NCBI RefSeq assembly: GCF_000619945.1
Contig: NZ_JHVC01000007.1
Location: 186,001 to 250,000, forward strand
Direction of reading: 5' to 3'
DNA length: 64,000 bases
Source: Clostridium lundense DSM 17049
GTDB taxonomy: Bacteria > Bacillota > Clostridia > Clostridiales > Clostridiaceae
Shown: in pieces, positions 26,676 through 35,158 of the stretch
How the letters are laid out: each line of letters opens with the position of its first letter
Numbering within the stretch: the stretch's first letter is position 1
Notes under the pieces: generated by a model
Told to the model about the DNA's origin: nothing
The model's input: only the letters and a program-made list of their open reading frames with translations
Database searches by the model: none
Translations under genes and position numbers: made by a program

Positions 26676-27323
26676 GTGAATAGACCTGTTCTATTTAAGG
26701 GCGTTGATGTGGCTATACCATTAACTTATACTCAATGTGAAGCATTAAAGAATGCAAGATATAAATTTGTATGTAGATATTATAGTAACTATTCAAAGCC
26801 ATTGCATAGATGGAAAATGTTGTCTAAGGATGAAGCAAAATTGATTTCAAATAGTGGTTTGGATATAGTTTCTGTATATGAGACTGAGGGATTTTATTTT
26901 AAAACTTATTCTCAAAAAACAGGAGAAGAAGATTGTATTAATGCAATTAAGTGCGCTAAAATGATAGGACAGCCTATTAATACAACAATATACTTTGCCG
27001 TGGAGCCAGAAGTAGATAATGCAGTTAGAATGAATAATATATATGAATATTTTTTAGGAATAAGTGAAGAAATGAAAAAATTTAAAGAAATGTATAATAG
27101 TTTTGGTTGGCATATTGGGGTTTATGGATGTCATGATGTTGTGAAAAACATATACAATAAATACGAAATTTTAGATTGCTGGCAAACCAGTGCTAGAAGC
27201 GATAACAAAATTTTTGATAAAGCTCATTTATTTCAGCACAAATTTAGAGTTAGTACTTGGAATGTAGGAATAGTAGATGAGAATTTAGCTTATTCAACTA
27301 GCTTTGGCCAATTTAGAGTTTAA
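26676..27323 (+). CDS. DUF1906 glycoside-hydrolase-like protein
   Basis: A 215-residue protein matching DUF1906, a TIM-barrel relative of GH25 lysozymes: start FKGVDVAIPLTYTQCEALK, then FVCRYYSN, GLDIVSVYETEG, TTIYFAVEPEVDNA and HIGVYGCHDVV, ending with CWQTSARSD and a short tail. The family is associated with cell-wall or spore-coat remodelling. GTG at 26676 has GGGGAG nine bases upstream; the frame is open further upstream and overlaps the amidase gene. The two genes should be one operon. Confidence 0.8.
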   Translation: MNRPVLFKGVDVAIPLTYTQCEALKNARYKFVCRYYSNYSKPLHRWKMLSKDEAKLISNSGLDIVSVYETEGFYFKTYSQKTGEEDCINAIKCAKMIGQPINTTIYFAVEPEVDNAVRMNNIYEYFLGISEEMKKFKEMYNSFGWHIGVYGCHDVVKNIYNKYEILDCWQTSARSDNKIFDKAHLFQHKFRVSTWNVGIVDENLAYSTSFGQFRV

Positions 27324-27326
27324 AAA

Positions 27327-27421
27327 GGACTGTCTCAAAACAAAAAAATAATACAGCAGCCTGATTAAGGTTTAGATTAAAATTTCAATATATTGTATCT
27401 AAAATTCATTTTGAGACATCC
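27327..27421. terminator. Long hairpin with GGACTGTCTCAAAA arms between convergent genes
   Basis: GGACTGTCTCAAAA (27327-27340) pairs with TTTTGAGACATCC (27409-27421) around a 68-base interior. The left arm also occurs at 58954-58967. It may be a bidirectional terminator or the relic of a small palindromic element. Confidence 0.5.
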
Positions 27422-27430
27422 ATTTAAGTT

Positions 27431-28417
27431 TTAATGATTTGGCAATATATTTCTTATCTTTAATACTTTAAGTATATATTCTGCTCTATTGGTATAAGAA
27501 TGAGGTTTAACTGAAAGTTCTCCATTTCTACGAATTATATTTCGTTTTTCAGTATTTTTCAAATAATATTGAACTAATTCTAATGTTTCCTCTGGTGATG
27601 ATGAAACTACTAAATCTCTACCAGGTACAAATAAATCTCTAATTATGGGAGTGTCTGAAGTTAATAAAAAGCCTCTAGAAGCAAGAATTTCAAAGTTTCT
27701 TTGGGTCATTTGTATAGGGTTATTTTGAAGACCTAATATAATTTTAGAAGAACTATAAATTTTGCTAGTTTCTGTAAACGGCAATTTACCATGAATGCAG
27801 TTGGAAGGAATACTCATGCCAATAAACTCAGTCATTTCTTTCCATCCCCATCCGTAAAAATGCACAGGAATATTATTCTTAATGAGAGGAGAAATAAGTG
27901 TTTTTATAGATTCTATTCTATAATGTTTTGGATATGATTTAAGATTTTTGAAGTAACCATTTGCTACTACAGCAATAGAATGATTATATTCATTATAGAC
28001 TGTAGTAGGATGGTTAACATTTGGATGAAACCCAAAATCCATATGAGCTGCTTTAATACCTAATTTCTCATAATAATCAACTCTAGAAGGACAAATTGTA
28101 AAAACAAAATCAGGTCTCATTTTTTGAATTAACGGTAAAGTAAATCTAAAAGTATGAGTAGGGTCTTCAGTAGCCCAGTAAACGTGAGGTATGTTAAATA
28201 ATTTCACATATTTCCGTATTAAATTAACATTTATACCTGTAGTTGCAGTAGTCCAACCTATTGTTATAACTAGCTCAGGCTTAAAATTCGTAATGGATTT
28301 ATAAAGATTTTCCTCAGTTAAAGATTCACAAATCATAACATCATGTCCTAAATCATGAAATCCATTGGGAAGGCCGAAAATCCACATGGGATTATTTTCC
28401 CAAAACAGTATACGCAT
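27431..28417 (-). CDS. CgeB-family glycosyltransferase-like protein (paralogue 1)
   Basis: A 328-residue protein with a GT-B-like layout and the CgeB/spore-maturation pattern: start MRILFWENNPMWIFGLPNGF, HVYWATEDPTHT, CPSRVDYYEKLGIKA, and a C-terminal nucleotide-binding half with TQRNFEILASRGFLLTSDT and SSSPEETLELVQYYL. CgeB proteins are linked to spore surface glycosylation. It shares these blocks with the proteins at 28989 and 29990. It starts three bases after the stop of an unknown gene that may encode its acceptor or partner. Confidence 0.84.
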   Translation of the reverse strand: MRILFWENNPMWIFGLPNGFHDLGHDVMICESLTEENLYKSITNFKPELVITIGWTTATTGINVNLIRKYVKLFNIPHVYWATEDPTHTFRFTLPLIQKMRPDFVFTICPSRVDYYEKLGIKAAHMDFGFHPNVNHPTTVYNEYNHSIAVVANGYFKNLKSYPKHYRIESIKTLISPLIKNNIPVHFYGWGWKEMTEFIGMSIPSNCIHGKLPFTETSKIYSSSKIILGLQNNPIQMTQRNFEILASRGFLLTSDTPIIRDLFVPGRDLVVSSSPEETLELVQYYLKNTEKRNIIRRNGELSVKPHSYTNRAEYILKVLKIRNILPNH

Positions 28418-28419
28418 AT

Positions 28420-28842
28420 TTATTTACCTAGGTTAGCTTCTTCTAAGTCAGGAGAAGTATTAGTAGACTGAACAAGTTCGCCATTGATATATCTAAATTC
28501 TTCTGGTATCTCATCTGATAAGTTAATTTTATTATAGTTAGTATTAAAGATCTTTAATATTACTGTTGTATTTAATTTAAATGGACCAGCTACAAATTCA
28601 CCATTAGAATCAGGAATAGCATAGTCAATACATTGTATATCATTAGGGTCACTATCATAATAATTAGGGCCAGGTGTGAATACAAGAATAATGGCATCAC
28701 TTACTTTTTTAGGATCATCACTATCATCCCATATAGTACCATGAATTATTCTTTCATTAACTTTAGGTAAAATAAAATCTAAATCTAATTGACTATAGTC
28801 ATCACTAATAAGAACATCATATCTTGATGAGTTATTTATCAA
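28420..28842 (-). CDS. Uncharacterised small protein next to the CgeB gene
   Basis: A 140-residue acidic protein without a signal or membrane segment. The middle (HGTIWDDSDDPKKVSDAIILVF, then SNGEFVAGPFKLNTTVILKIF) has the shape of a carboxypeptidase-regulatory-like beta sandwich, a fold common in surface proteins. The C-terminus is rich in Ser, Thr and acidic residues and could be glycosylated. It is transcribed with, and upstream of, a CgeB-like gene, so a spore surface role is inferred only. The ATG is preceded by a G-rich tract. Confidence 0.6.
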   Translation of the reverse strand: MINNSSRYDVLISDDYSQLDLDFILPKVNERIIHGTIWDDSDDPKKVSDAIILVFTPGPNYYDSDPNDIQCIDYAIPDSNGEFVAGPFKLNTTVILKIFNTNYNKINLSDEIPEEFRYINGELVQSTNTSPDLEEANLGK

Positions 28843-28946
28843 TTAAAAACCCCCCAATAATTAAACAAAATTAATCTATTACTATTATATTAGTAACATA
28901 TTTTAATGTGACATAATATGAAGAAGTATAAAGCTTATTTCTATAT

Positions 28947-28955
28947 CATAGGATA
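28947..28955 (+). promoter_or_regulatory. Candidate sigma-K -10 element
   Basis: CATAGGATA fits the CATANNNTA pattern of the mother-cell sigma-K -10 element and lies about 34 bases before the CgeB-like start. No AC was seen at the matching -35 position, so the call is weak. Confidence 0.28.
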
Positions 28956-28988
28956 TATTGAAATATAAGCAGAATAGGGAGAATACAT

Positions 28989-29975
28989 ATGCACATTCTT
29001 TTTTTAGACAATCACCCCAGATGGATTTATGGACTACCTAATGGGTTTAGGCACGCTGGACATGAAGTTGAAGTTTTACAAACATTAAATGAGAAAAGTA
29101 TTATGGATGTACTTTTAGAATTTAAACCAAATTTAATAATGTCTATTGGATGGAAGTCTAAAAGTGATGTTGAGGTTCTCCAAAAAGCGAGAAAATATAT
29201 AAGAGTGTTAAAGATTCCTTATATATATTGGGCCACTGAAGATCCTGGATATACCCATGTTTTTACTATGCCATTTATTCAAAAGACTAATCCAGATTTT
29301 ATTTTTACAATTTGTCATGAAAAAGTAGAGTATTATGAGAAACTTAAAATAAAATCAGAGTATCTAGATTTTGGCTATGATGAAAGTATACACTGTCCTG
29401 TTAAATGTGAAAGAGAATATAAAAGTCAAGTTTCTGTTGTTGCAAATGCTTATCCGGAATTACTGAAAAAATATCCTAAAAATTTTAGATTAAAGTCCTT
29501 AATTAATCTTATTACACCAATAATAAATAGTAAAATTCCAATTGGTTTTTGGGGGCAGGATTGGGACAAGATGGATTCTATTTTGGGTTGTACGATTCCT
29601 AAAGAATGCATACGTGGATATATACCATATACCGAAGCAAATAAGGTATACAGTTCATCTGATATTGTTATAGGTATACAAAATCAAGAAAAACTACCTC
29701 AACTTTGTCAAAGAACATATGAAATACTTGGCTCAGGAGGGTTTCTTTTAACTTCTGATACTCCAAGAGTGAGAGAATTATTTAAAACAGGAGAAGATCT
29801 TATAATATCAGCATCACCAGAGGAAACAATAAAATTAGTTGGATATTATTTAAATAGACCAGATGAACGAAGAAAAATACAGGCAAATGGTAAAAAGACT
29901 GTTGAAATGCATAATTATAAATATCGTGCAGAGTATATTATAAATGTTTTAAAGAAGAGAAATATCATATTTTAA
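28989..29975 (+). CDS. CgeB-family glycosyltransferase-like protein (paralogue 2)
   Basis: A 328-residue paralogue of the 27431 protein: MHILFLDNHPRWIYGLPNGF, YIYWATEDPGYTHVFT, CHEKVEYYEKLKIKSEYLDFGYD, and QRTYEILGSGGFLLTSDTPRVRELF with SASPEETIKLVGYYL. These correspond block by block to the other two copies. AGGGAG precedes the ATG. It is followed 14 bases later by the third copy, forming a two-gene operon divergent from the first copy. Confidence 0.84.
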   Translation: MHILFLDNHPRWIYGLPNGFRHAGHEVEVLQTLNEKSIMDVLLEFKPNLIMSIGWKSKSDVEVLQKARKYIRVLKIPYIYWATEDPGYTHVFTMPFIQKTNPDFIFTICHEKVEYYEKLKIKSEYLDFGYDESIHCPVKCEREYKSQVSVVANAYPELLKKYPKNFRLKSLINLITPIINSKIPIGFWGQDWDKMDSILGCTIPKECIRGYIPYTEANKVYSSSDIVIGIQNQEKLPQLCQRTYEILGSGGFLLTSDTPRVRELFKTGEDLIISASPEETIKLVGYYLNRPDERRKIQANGKKTVEMHNYKYRAEYIINVLKKRNIIF

Positions 29976-29989
29976 TAGAGGTGAAAGAG

Positions 29990-30967
29990 GTGAAGATTCT
30001 TTTTTTATTAAGTGGTACTATATGGAGACATACCTTACCAGAAGGATTCATAGAGGCAGGGCATCAGGTTAAAATTTCAGGAACTATAACTAATGAGAAT
30101 GTTTTATCACTTATTTTAGAATTCAAACCTGATTTGATTATGAGTATGGGAATGGGGCCAGATCAAACTAGACAGAAACAATTAATTATGAGAAAGTATT
30201 CAAAAGCTTTTAAAATACCACATATATATTGGTCAATTGAAGATCCATGGTTTACTAGAAACCTTTCATTACCACTTATACAGACAATGCAGCCCGATTT
30301 TGTATTTAGTATATGCCATGAAACTGTAGATTATTTTAATAAAATAGGAATTAGGGCTGCTTATATGAATTTTGGATATGCTCCCAAAATTCATCATGCT
30401 GTAAAAGTACAGGAGGAATATAAGAGTTCTATAGCTTTAGTTGCAAATGCCTATCCTTATGTGCTTAAGCGTTATCCAGCCCATTATAGAAATCAATCCA
30501 TAAAAACATTAATAGTTCCCTTATTAAAAGAGAATATAAGAGTTGACTTTTGGGGAAAAGAATGGGATAAAGTAGGAGATATTTTAGGATGTAATATACC
30601 AGGTGAATGGATTCACGGATATTTATCCTATGTAGATGCTAATAAGGTTTATAGTTCAGCTAAAATTGTAATTGGACTTCAAGATTATGAAACTCAGGTT
30701 ACTCAACGTACTTTTGAAGTTTTAGCTTCACAGGGGCTTTTACTTACAAATGATACAAGTGGAGTAAAAATTTTATTCAATAAAAATAGGGATTTAATTC
30801 TTTCCTCTTCTCCCAAAGATACTTTAAATCTCGTGAAATATTACTTAAATAAACCTGCTGAATGTGAAAAAATAGCTAAGAATGGATTAGCTGCTGTAAA
30901 GGGAAATAGTTATAAGGATAGAACCCTATATATGCTCGACATATTAAAAAAAGAAAATATAATATAA
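29990..30967 (+). CDS. CgeB-family glycosyltransferase-like protein (paralogue 3)
   Basis: A 325-residue paralogue starting MKILFLLSGTIWRHTLPEGF, with IPHIYWSIEDPWFTR, CHETVDYFNKIGIRAAYMNFGY and TQRTFEVLASQGLLLTNDTSG. It has diverged most at the N-terminus. GTG at 29990 has AGAGGTGA at proper distance and aligns with the starts of its two paralogues; the GTG nine bases earlier lies within that ribosome site. Confidence 0.83.
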   Translation: MKILFLLSGTIWRHTLPEGFIEAGHQVKISGTITNENVLSLILEFKPDLIMSMGMGPDQTRQKQLIMRKYSKAFKIPHIYWSIEDPWFTRNLSLPLIQTMQPDFVFSICHETVDYFNKIGIRAAYMNFGYAPKIHHAVKVQEEYKSSIALVANAYPYVLKRYPAHYRNQSIKTLIVPLLKENIRVDFWGKEWDKVGDILGCNIPGEWIHGYLSYVDANKVYSSAKIVIGLQDYETQVTQRTFEVLASQGLLLTNDTSGVKILFNKNRDLILSSSPKDTLNLVKYYLNKPAECEKIAKNGLAAVKGNSYKDRTLYMLDILKKENII

Positions 30968-30975
30968 GGATGCAA

Positions 30976-31055
30976 ATAATAAATAAGGAAATCTTACCTT
31001 GGGGTAAGATAGAATTTGGTGCTTTTCTGAAAAGAAAAACTTATATATTTATTAT
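30976..31055. terminator. Nested hairpins between convergent genes
   Basis: ATCTTACC and GGTAAGAT (30991-31010) form an inner stem, and ATAATAAATAAG at 30976 pairs with CTTATATATTTATTAT ending at 31055. It would end transcription from both sides. Confidence 0.5.
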
Positions 31056-31699
31056 TTATAATGTAAGTTTTGTTTTAGTAATTCACCAACTGTTACAAGT
31101 TTAAAACCAAAGGTCTTAAGATTTTTTAAAGCAATATCTGTGCTTTCAGCGGTGTTGTTTCCTGCCAGGTGCATAAGTACTATATCCCCATTTTTAGCTT
31201 TTTTCAATATTCTGTTGACTATTACTCTAGTAGGAGGCAGCTTCCAATCTATGGTATCAATGCTCCAATATATACTGTATTTATAGCCAGCTTCACCAAC
31301 TGCTTCAAATACCTTCTTATTAAATGAGCCAAAGGGTTCTCTAAATAATGGACGAGGATTTATTCCTGTTATTTTTTTTATTACATCTTCTCCTTTTAAA
31401 ATATTTTCAATAATTTCGTCATTAGGTAGTTTAATCATGTCTGGATGGTCGTAGGAGTGATTTCCAATTTCATGGCCTTCACTATAGATAAGTTTTGCTA
31501 TATCAGGAAACTTTTCTACCCAAATTCCTGTTAAAAAAAAGGTTGCCTTTACTTTGTGAAATCTTAAAACATTTAATATTTTTAAGGTTTCATTATCTTC
31601 AAAACCTGAATCATAAGTAAAAGAAATTTGGTTATGACTCCTAGAACCGTTAAGTATAAGAGTCGATGGAGGATTTGAAACTGATTTAGATAAGTTCAA
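31052..31699 (-). CDS. Polysaccharide deacetylase (NodB domain) family protein
   Basis: A protein of about 215 residues with a NodB domain: motif 1 reads SFTYDSGFEDN, motif 2 HEIGNHSYDHPDM, motif 3 FREPFGSFN, then SIYWSIDTIDW, and GDIVLMHLAGN for motif 5. Motif 1 has Ser where most members have the second Asp of TFDDG, a change that recalls PdaA-type spore-cortex enzymes (TFDNG). No signal peptide is present. TTG at 31699 follows GAGGTGTGA; a GTG nine bases upstream is inside the ribosome site. A spore wall role fits the neighbours. Confidence 0.83.
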   Translation of the reverse strand: MNLSKSVSNPPSTLILNGSRSHNQISFTYDSGFEDNETLKILNVLRFHKVKATFFLTGIWVEKFPDIAKLIYSEGHEIGNHSYDHPDMIKLPNDEIIENILKGEDVIKKITGINPRPLFREPFGSFNKKVFEAVGEAGYKYSIYWSIDTIDWKLPPTRVIVNRILKKAKNGDIVLMHLAGNNTAESTDIALKNLKTFGFKLVTVGELLKQNLHYK

Positions 31700-31862
31700 T
31701 TTTATCACACCTCTTTTAATATCTAGTGTATATATCTATACATTGATTTTTTTATAATTATAATATGCAAGTAGTTATTTTCAAGTGCTTAATTTTTAGA
31801 TTATAGCATTATGTTTTAAATAACTTATAGCTATTAAACAGATTTAAGAAATAAAAGTGTAA

Positions 31863-31890
31863 AAAATATGATATAATGGCATCATATTTT
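31863..31890. promoter_or_regulatory. Dyad over the -10 box of the DUF4178 operon
   Basis: AAAATATGAT (31863-31872) and ATCATATTTT (31881-31890) are exact complements, with TATAAT at 31872-31877 in between. A protein bound here would block the promoter. No matching -35 box is obvious. Confidence 0.45.
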
Positions 31891-31914
31891 ATTTTGTAAT
31901 AAGGGGGACAAAAT

Positions 31915-33072
31915 GTGAGAGATATGCTTAGTAATTATCTATGCTTTGATGTAGGTGATAAAATTAAGGTAGATGGCAATATATATATTGTAGAAGGATA
32001 TATTGATTTTTATGATGACAGTGTTGTTTGTTCATGGAGGGAATATAGAATAAAATCTACAGATAATTATCAGGTAAAATGGTTAAGTATTGATAGTGTA
32101 AATCATGAGTATGCTATTTATACTGAATGCTGTTATTTAGAAGAAAATATTATAGACAAGGATTACAAAAAAACTGATAGTGGAACAGCAACAGTGACGG
32201 AGTATAAAGGTAATGTAGATGTGGATTTTGGAGAAATAGTAAATTATAAAGAGTATGAGGATTATACAGAAGAATTTTTAATATCAATAGAGGATTGGGA
32301 TGGGGAAAAAGAATATTCAAATGGATACTATATAGATGAAGATGACATTGAGAAAGTAAATCCTCAGAATAATAATAACTATACTAATTTATCACTAGAA
32401 TCTACAAATGATTTATCTAAAGGAATATCAGGAAAGAAGATTATAGGAATTATAGGTATAATCATAGTGGCTATATTTTTATTAAAACCAGCATCATCAA
32501 ATTCTAGTAAAAATGAAATTATATCAAAGTATATAAATTCCAATAGTAGTTTTGTTTATGTTACTTCAATAACATCTGATTTAGATAAAAATAAAAAAGC
32601 AAATGTATATTCAATAAATAAAACAGTTGAAGGTGCAGCAAAGTTGATAATAGATGGAGTGGAAGGAAAAATAGAGGATGTTCAAGAAAATAAAGAAGAT
32701 GGAACAGTAATAATAACTACCAATGATGAATTAGCATTAATATATACCAGTGAGAAGTCTGAGATATTGATTCAAGTGAGTTCAAGGGCATATGTGTATT
32801 CTAGCAGAAATACACCATATAGAAGTAGATATTCAACAAATAGATATTATAGAAGTTATTATTATAGTCGAGCCTATGATAGGGATAGAAATAGGTATAG
32901 CAAATATCCTAATGGCTATAGTGATTATAATGATGAAACTTTTATACCAAATGATAATAATAAATACAAAACATATTATAATAATGGTAACAAATCATCC
33001 TCTAGTAGTATAAGGCAAGATAGTATAAATTCTAGAGTATCCTCAGGAGGAGGAACAAGTTCAGGCAAATAA
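31915..33072 (+). CDS. DUF4178 domain protein with a membrane helix and Tyr/Arg/Ser-rich tail
   Basis: A 385-residue protein. The DUF4178 domain (about 8-150) has FDVGDKIKVDGNIYIVEGYIDF and WREYRIKS, with a late ISIEDWDGEKEYSNG. One membrane helix follows at about 178-192, then a domain of about 90 residues, then a low-complexity Tyr/Arg/Ser/Asn tail from about 295. GTG at 31915 follows AAGGGGGAC. It is the first gene of an operon with a DUF350 protein and an aminopropyltransferase, a combination seen repeatedly in bacteria. Confidence 0.8.
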   Translation: MRDMLSNYLCFDVGDKIKVDGNIYIVEGYIDFYDDSVVCSWREYRIKSTDNYQVKWLSIDSVNHEYAIYTECCYLEENIIDKDYKKTDSGTATVTEYKGNVDVDFGEIVNYKEYEDYTEEFLISIEDWDGEKEYSNGYYIDEDDIEKVNPQNNNNYTNLSLESTNDLSKGISGKKIIGIIGIIIVAIFLLKPASSNSSKNEIISKYINSNSSFVYVTSITSDLDKNKKANVYSINKTVEGAAKLIIDGVEGKIEDVQENKEDGTVIITTNDELALIYTSEKSEILIQVSSRAYVYSSRNTPYRSRYSTNRYYRSYYYSRAYDRDRNRYSKYPNGYSDYNDETFIPNDNNKYKTYYNNGNKSSSSSIRQDSINSRVSSGGGTSSGK

Positions 33073-33089
33073 AGAAGGAGGCTTTATAA

Positions 33090-33512
33090 ATGGTAGATAT
33101 ACTAAATACTATAATATATTGTGGAGTAGGAATAATTTTAATGACTTTAGGAACTTATTTAGTGGATTTAGTAATTCCATGTGATTTTCCAACAGAGATA
33201 AAAAAGAGAAATGTAGCAGTGGGATATATAATAGCAGGAATTCATATTGGAGTAGGTATAATTTTAAGAAGTGCAATAATGACACCTGCTATATCAGAAG
33301 GCAGTACTACATTACTACAAGGAATAACTAGTACAGTAATATATTTTCTCCTTGGTATTGCCATATGTATATTGGCATATTTAGCAATGCACATAGTGCA
33401 TAAAAAATATAATTTAAACAAGGAAATAGGAGATGGGAATCCATCAGCAGGCTTAATGATTATGGGATTATTTGTAGGACTATCAATAGTAATAAGTGGA
33501 GTTATTTATTAG
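33090..33512 (+). CDS. DUF350 membrane protein
   Basis: A 140-residue protein with four membrane helices in two repeated halves. DUF350 marks are GTYLVDLVIPCDFPTEIKKRNVAVGYIIAG and, in the second half, NPSAGLMIMGLFVGLSIVI. The function is unknown; DUF350 genes often sit with DUF4178 and polyamine aminopropyltransferase genes. AGGAGG precedes the ATG, 17 bases after the DUF4178 stop. Confidence 0.85.
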   Translation: MVDILNTIIYCGVGIILMTLGTYLVDLVIPCDFPTEIKKRNVAVGYIIAGIHIGVGIILRSAIMTPAISEGSTTLLQGITSTVIYFLLGIAICILAYLAMHIVHKKYNLNKEIGDGNPSAGLMIMGLFVGLSIVISGVIY

Positions 33513-33530
33513 CGTATGTAGGTGATGTAA

Positions 33531-35057
33531 GTGGATGAAAAAAATAAATTTAATTATAAATTATTAATGATAACAACTTTAATAATTTCAGGATGTTCAA
33601 TTATTTATGAGGTATTGATTAGTTCTGTAAGTTCATTTTTAGTTGGAGATAGTATAAAACAGTTTTCAATAACAATAGGATTATACATGAGTGCTATGGG
33701 ACTAGGTTCATATTTGTCCAAGCATATTAAAGTAAAGCTTTTTGATTGGTTTGTTGCTGTAGAAATAGGAGTAGGATTATTAGGGGGAATAAGTACTTTG
33801 GTACTGTTCCTCTCAAATATTTATATTGAAAGCTATGAGTTAATAATGTACATAGAAATAATACTAATAGGTACTTTAGTAGGACTAGAGATACCATTAT
33901 TAACAAGAATTATAGAAGATAATACAAAAGATTTAAGGGTAACTTTATCCAGTATATTTAGCTTTGATTATATAGGTGGATTAATAGGCTCTATAGCTTT
34001 TCCTTTAGTTTTGTTGCCTAAGTTTGGATATTTTACTACTGCTTTTTTGGTAGGAGCATTAAATATAATTGTGTCTCTTATTATAATTTATGGATATAAA
34101 AAATATATAAAAAATATAAAAGGTTTTAAATTAATATCTATAATATCATTAGTTATAATGGTTGGTGGAACATTTTTTTCTGAGAATTTAGCTAAATCAG
34201 TAGAAGGAAAATTATATAGAGATAAAATAATTTTATCACAGCAAACTCAATATCAAAATATTGTGGTTACTAAGCATAAGGATGATTTGAGATTATTTAT
34301 TGATGGCAATATTCAATTTTCAGCTAGTGATGAATATAGATATCATGAAACCTTAGTTCATATACCTATAAATGTAGCTAAGAAGAGAGAAAAGGTGCTT
34401 ATATTAGGTGGCGGTGATGGGTTAGCTGTTAGAGAGGTTTTAAAATATGGAGAGGTAAAAAAAATCACATTAGTTGATTTGGACAAAGAAATTGTTAAGT
34501 TAAGTAGAACAAATAGCAATATAACAAAGTTAAATCAAAATTCTTTAAACAACAATAAGGTAGAGCTTGTGTATAATGATGCCTTTAAATTTCTTCAAAG
34601 TTGTAATGAAGTTTATGATTTAATAATAGTAGATTTACCTGATCCAAATAATGAAAGCTTAAATAAGTTATATACAAATGTATTTTATAGATTGTGTGGA
34701 AATAATTTAGCCAGTACAGGTGCAATGTCTATACAATCAACAAGTCCATATTATGCAAAGGAAGCATATTGGTGCATAAATAAGACTATAGAAGAGGAAG
34801 GGTTTAATGTAATTCCTTATCATGTAGAGGTGCCATCCTTTGGAGATTGGGGATTTCAATTAGTAACTAAAACTCCTATAGAGACTAAAGATATTAAAGT
34901 AAATGTAGAAACAAGATTTTTAAATAGTGAAACTATAGAAAGATTATTTAGGTTTAGTAAGGATGAAATGGTTAATAAGAATAAAATAATAACCAATACC
35001 CTAGTAAGGCCGCAGTTATTAGCCTATTATTTAAAGGCTGTTGAGGTGTGGAGATAA
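33531..35057 (+). CDS. Membrane-bound polyamine aminopropyltransferase (spermidine synthase-like)
   Basis: A 508-residue protein. Seven or so membrane helices cover about 10-215. A cytoplasmic spermidine-synthase domain follows: QYQNIVVTKHKDDLRLFIDGNIQF, HIPINVAKKREKVLILGGGDGLAVREVL (AdoMet-site glycine-rich loop), and IIVDLPDPNN with the catalytic-region Asp. The family transfers an aminopropyl group from decarboxylated AdoMet to an amine; here it would act at the membrane. GTG at 33531 follows TAGGTGAT. It ends the DUF4178-DUF350 operon. Confidence 0.86.
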   Translation: MDEKNKFNYKLLMITTLIISGCSIIYEVLISSVSSFLVGDSIKQFSITIGLYMSAMGLGSYLSKHIKVKLFDWFVAVEIGVGLLGGISTLVLFLSNIYIESYELIMYIEIILIGTLVGLEIPLLTRIIEDNTKDLRVTLSSIFSFDYIGGLIGSIAFPLVLLPKFGYFTTAFLVGALNIIVSLIIIYGYKKYIKNIKGFKLISIISLVIMVGGTFFSENLAKSVEGKLYRDKIILSQQTQYQNIVVTKHKDDLRLFIDGNIQFSASDEYRYHETLVHIPINVAKKREKVLILGGGDGLAVREVLKYGEVKKITLVDLDKEIVKLSRTNSNITKLNQNSLNNNKVELVYNDAFKFLQSCNEVYDLIIVDLPDPNNESLNKLYTNVFYRLCGNNLASTGAMSIQSTSPYYAKEAYWCINKTIEEEGFNVIPYHVEVPSFGDWGFQLVTKTPIETKDIKVNVETRFLNSETIERLFRFSKDEMVNKNKIITNTLVRPQLLAYYLKAVEVWR

Positions 35058-35076
35058 ATATATTTAATATAAATAT

Positions 35077-35119
35077 AAAAATAGTAGCTTATAATTGTAA
35101 ATTTCAGCTACTATTTTTT
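35077..35119. terminator. Bidirectional terminator after the aminopropyltransferase gene
   Basis: AAAAATAGTAGCT and AGCTACTATTTTT are exact complements with A and T runs at the ends. The same stem sequence is reused at 36916-36957. Confidence 0.85.
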
Positions 35120-35158
35120 ATATTTTATTATAAGTAATGTTGTTAGTAATATTTTTAC

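Noticed and set aside
27327..27421. Ends of an insertion sequence
   Set aside because: The GGACTGTCTCAAAA arms recur at 58954, but no transposase fragment or target duplication was found; a terminator-type hairpin is enough.
32792..33013. Isoleucine/methionine-rich frame inside the DUF4178 gene
   Set aside because: It is a shifted reading of the Tyr/Arg/Ser/Asn-rich tail of the real gene.
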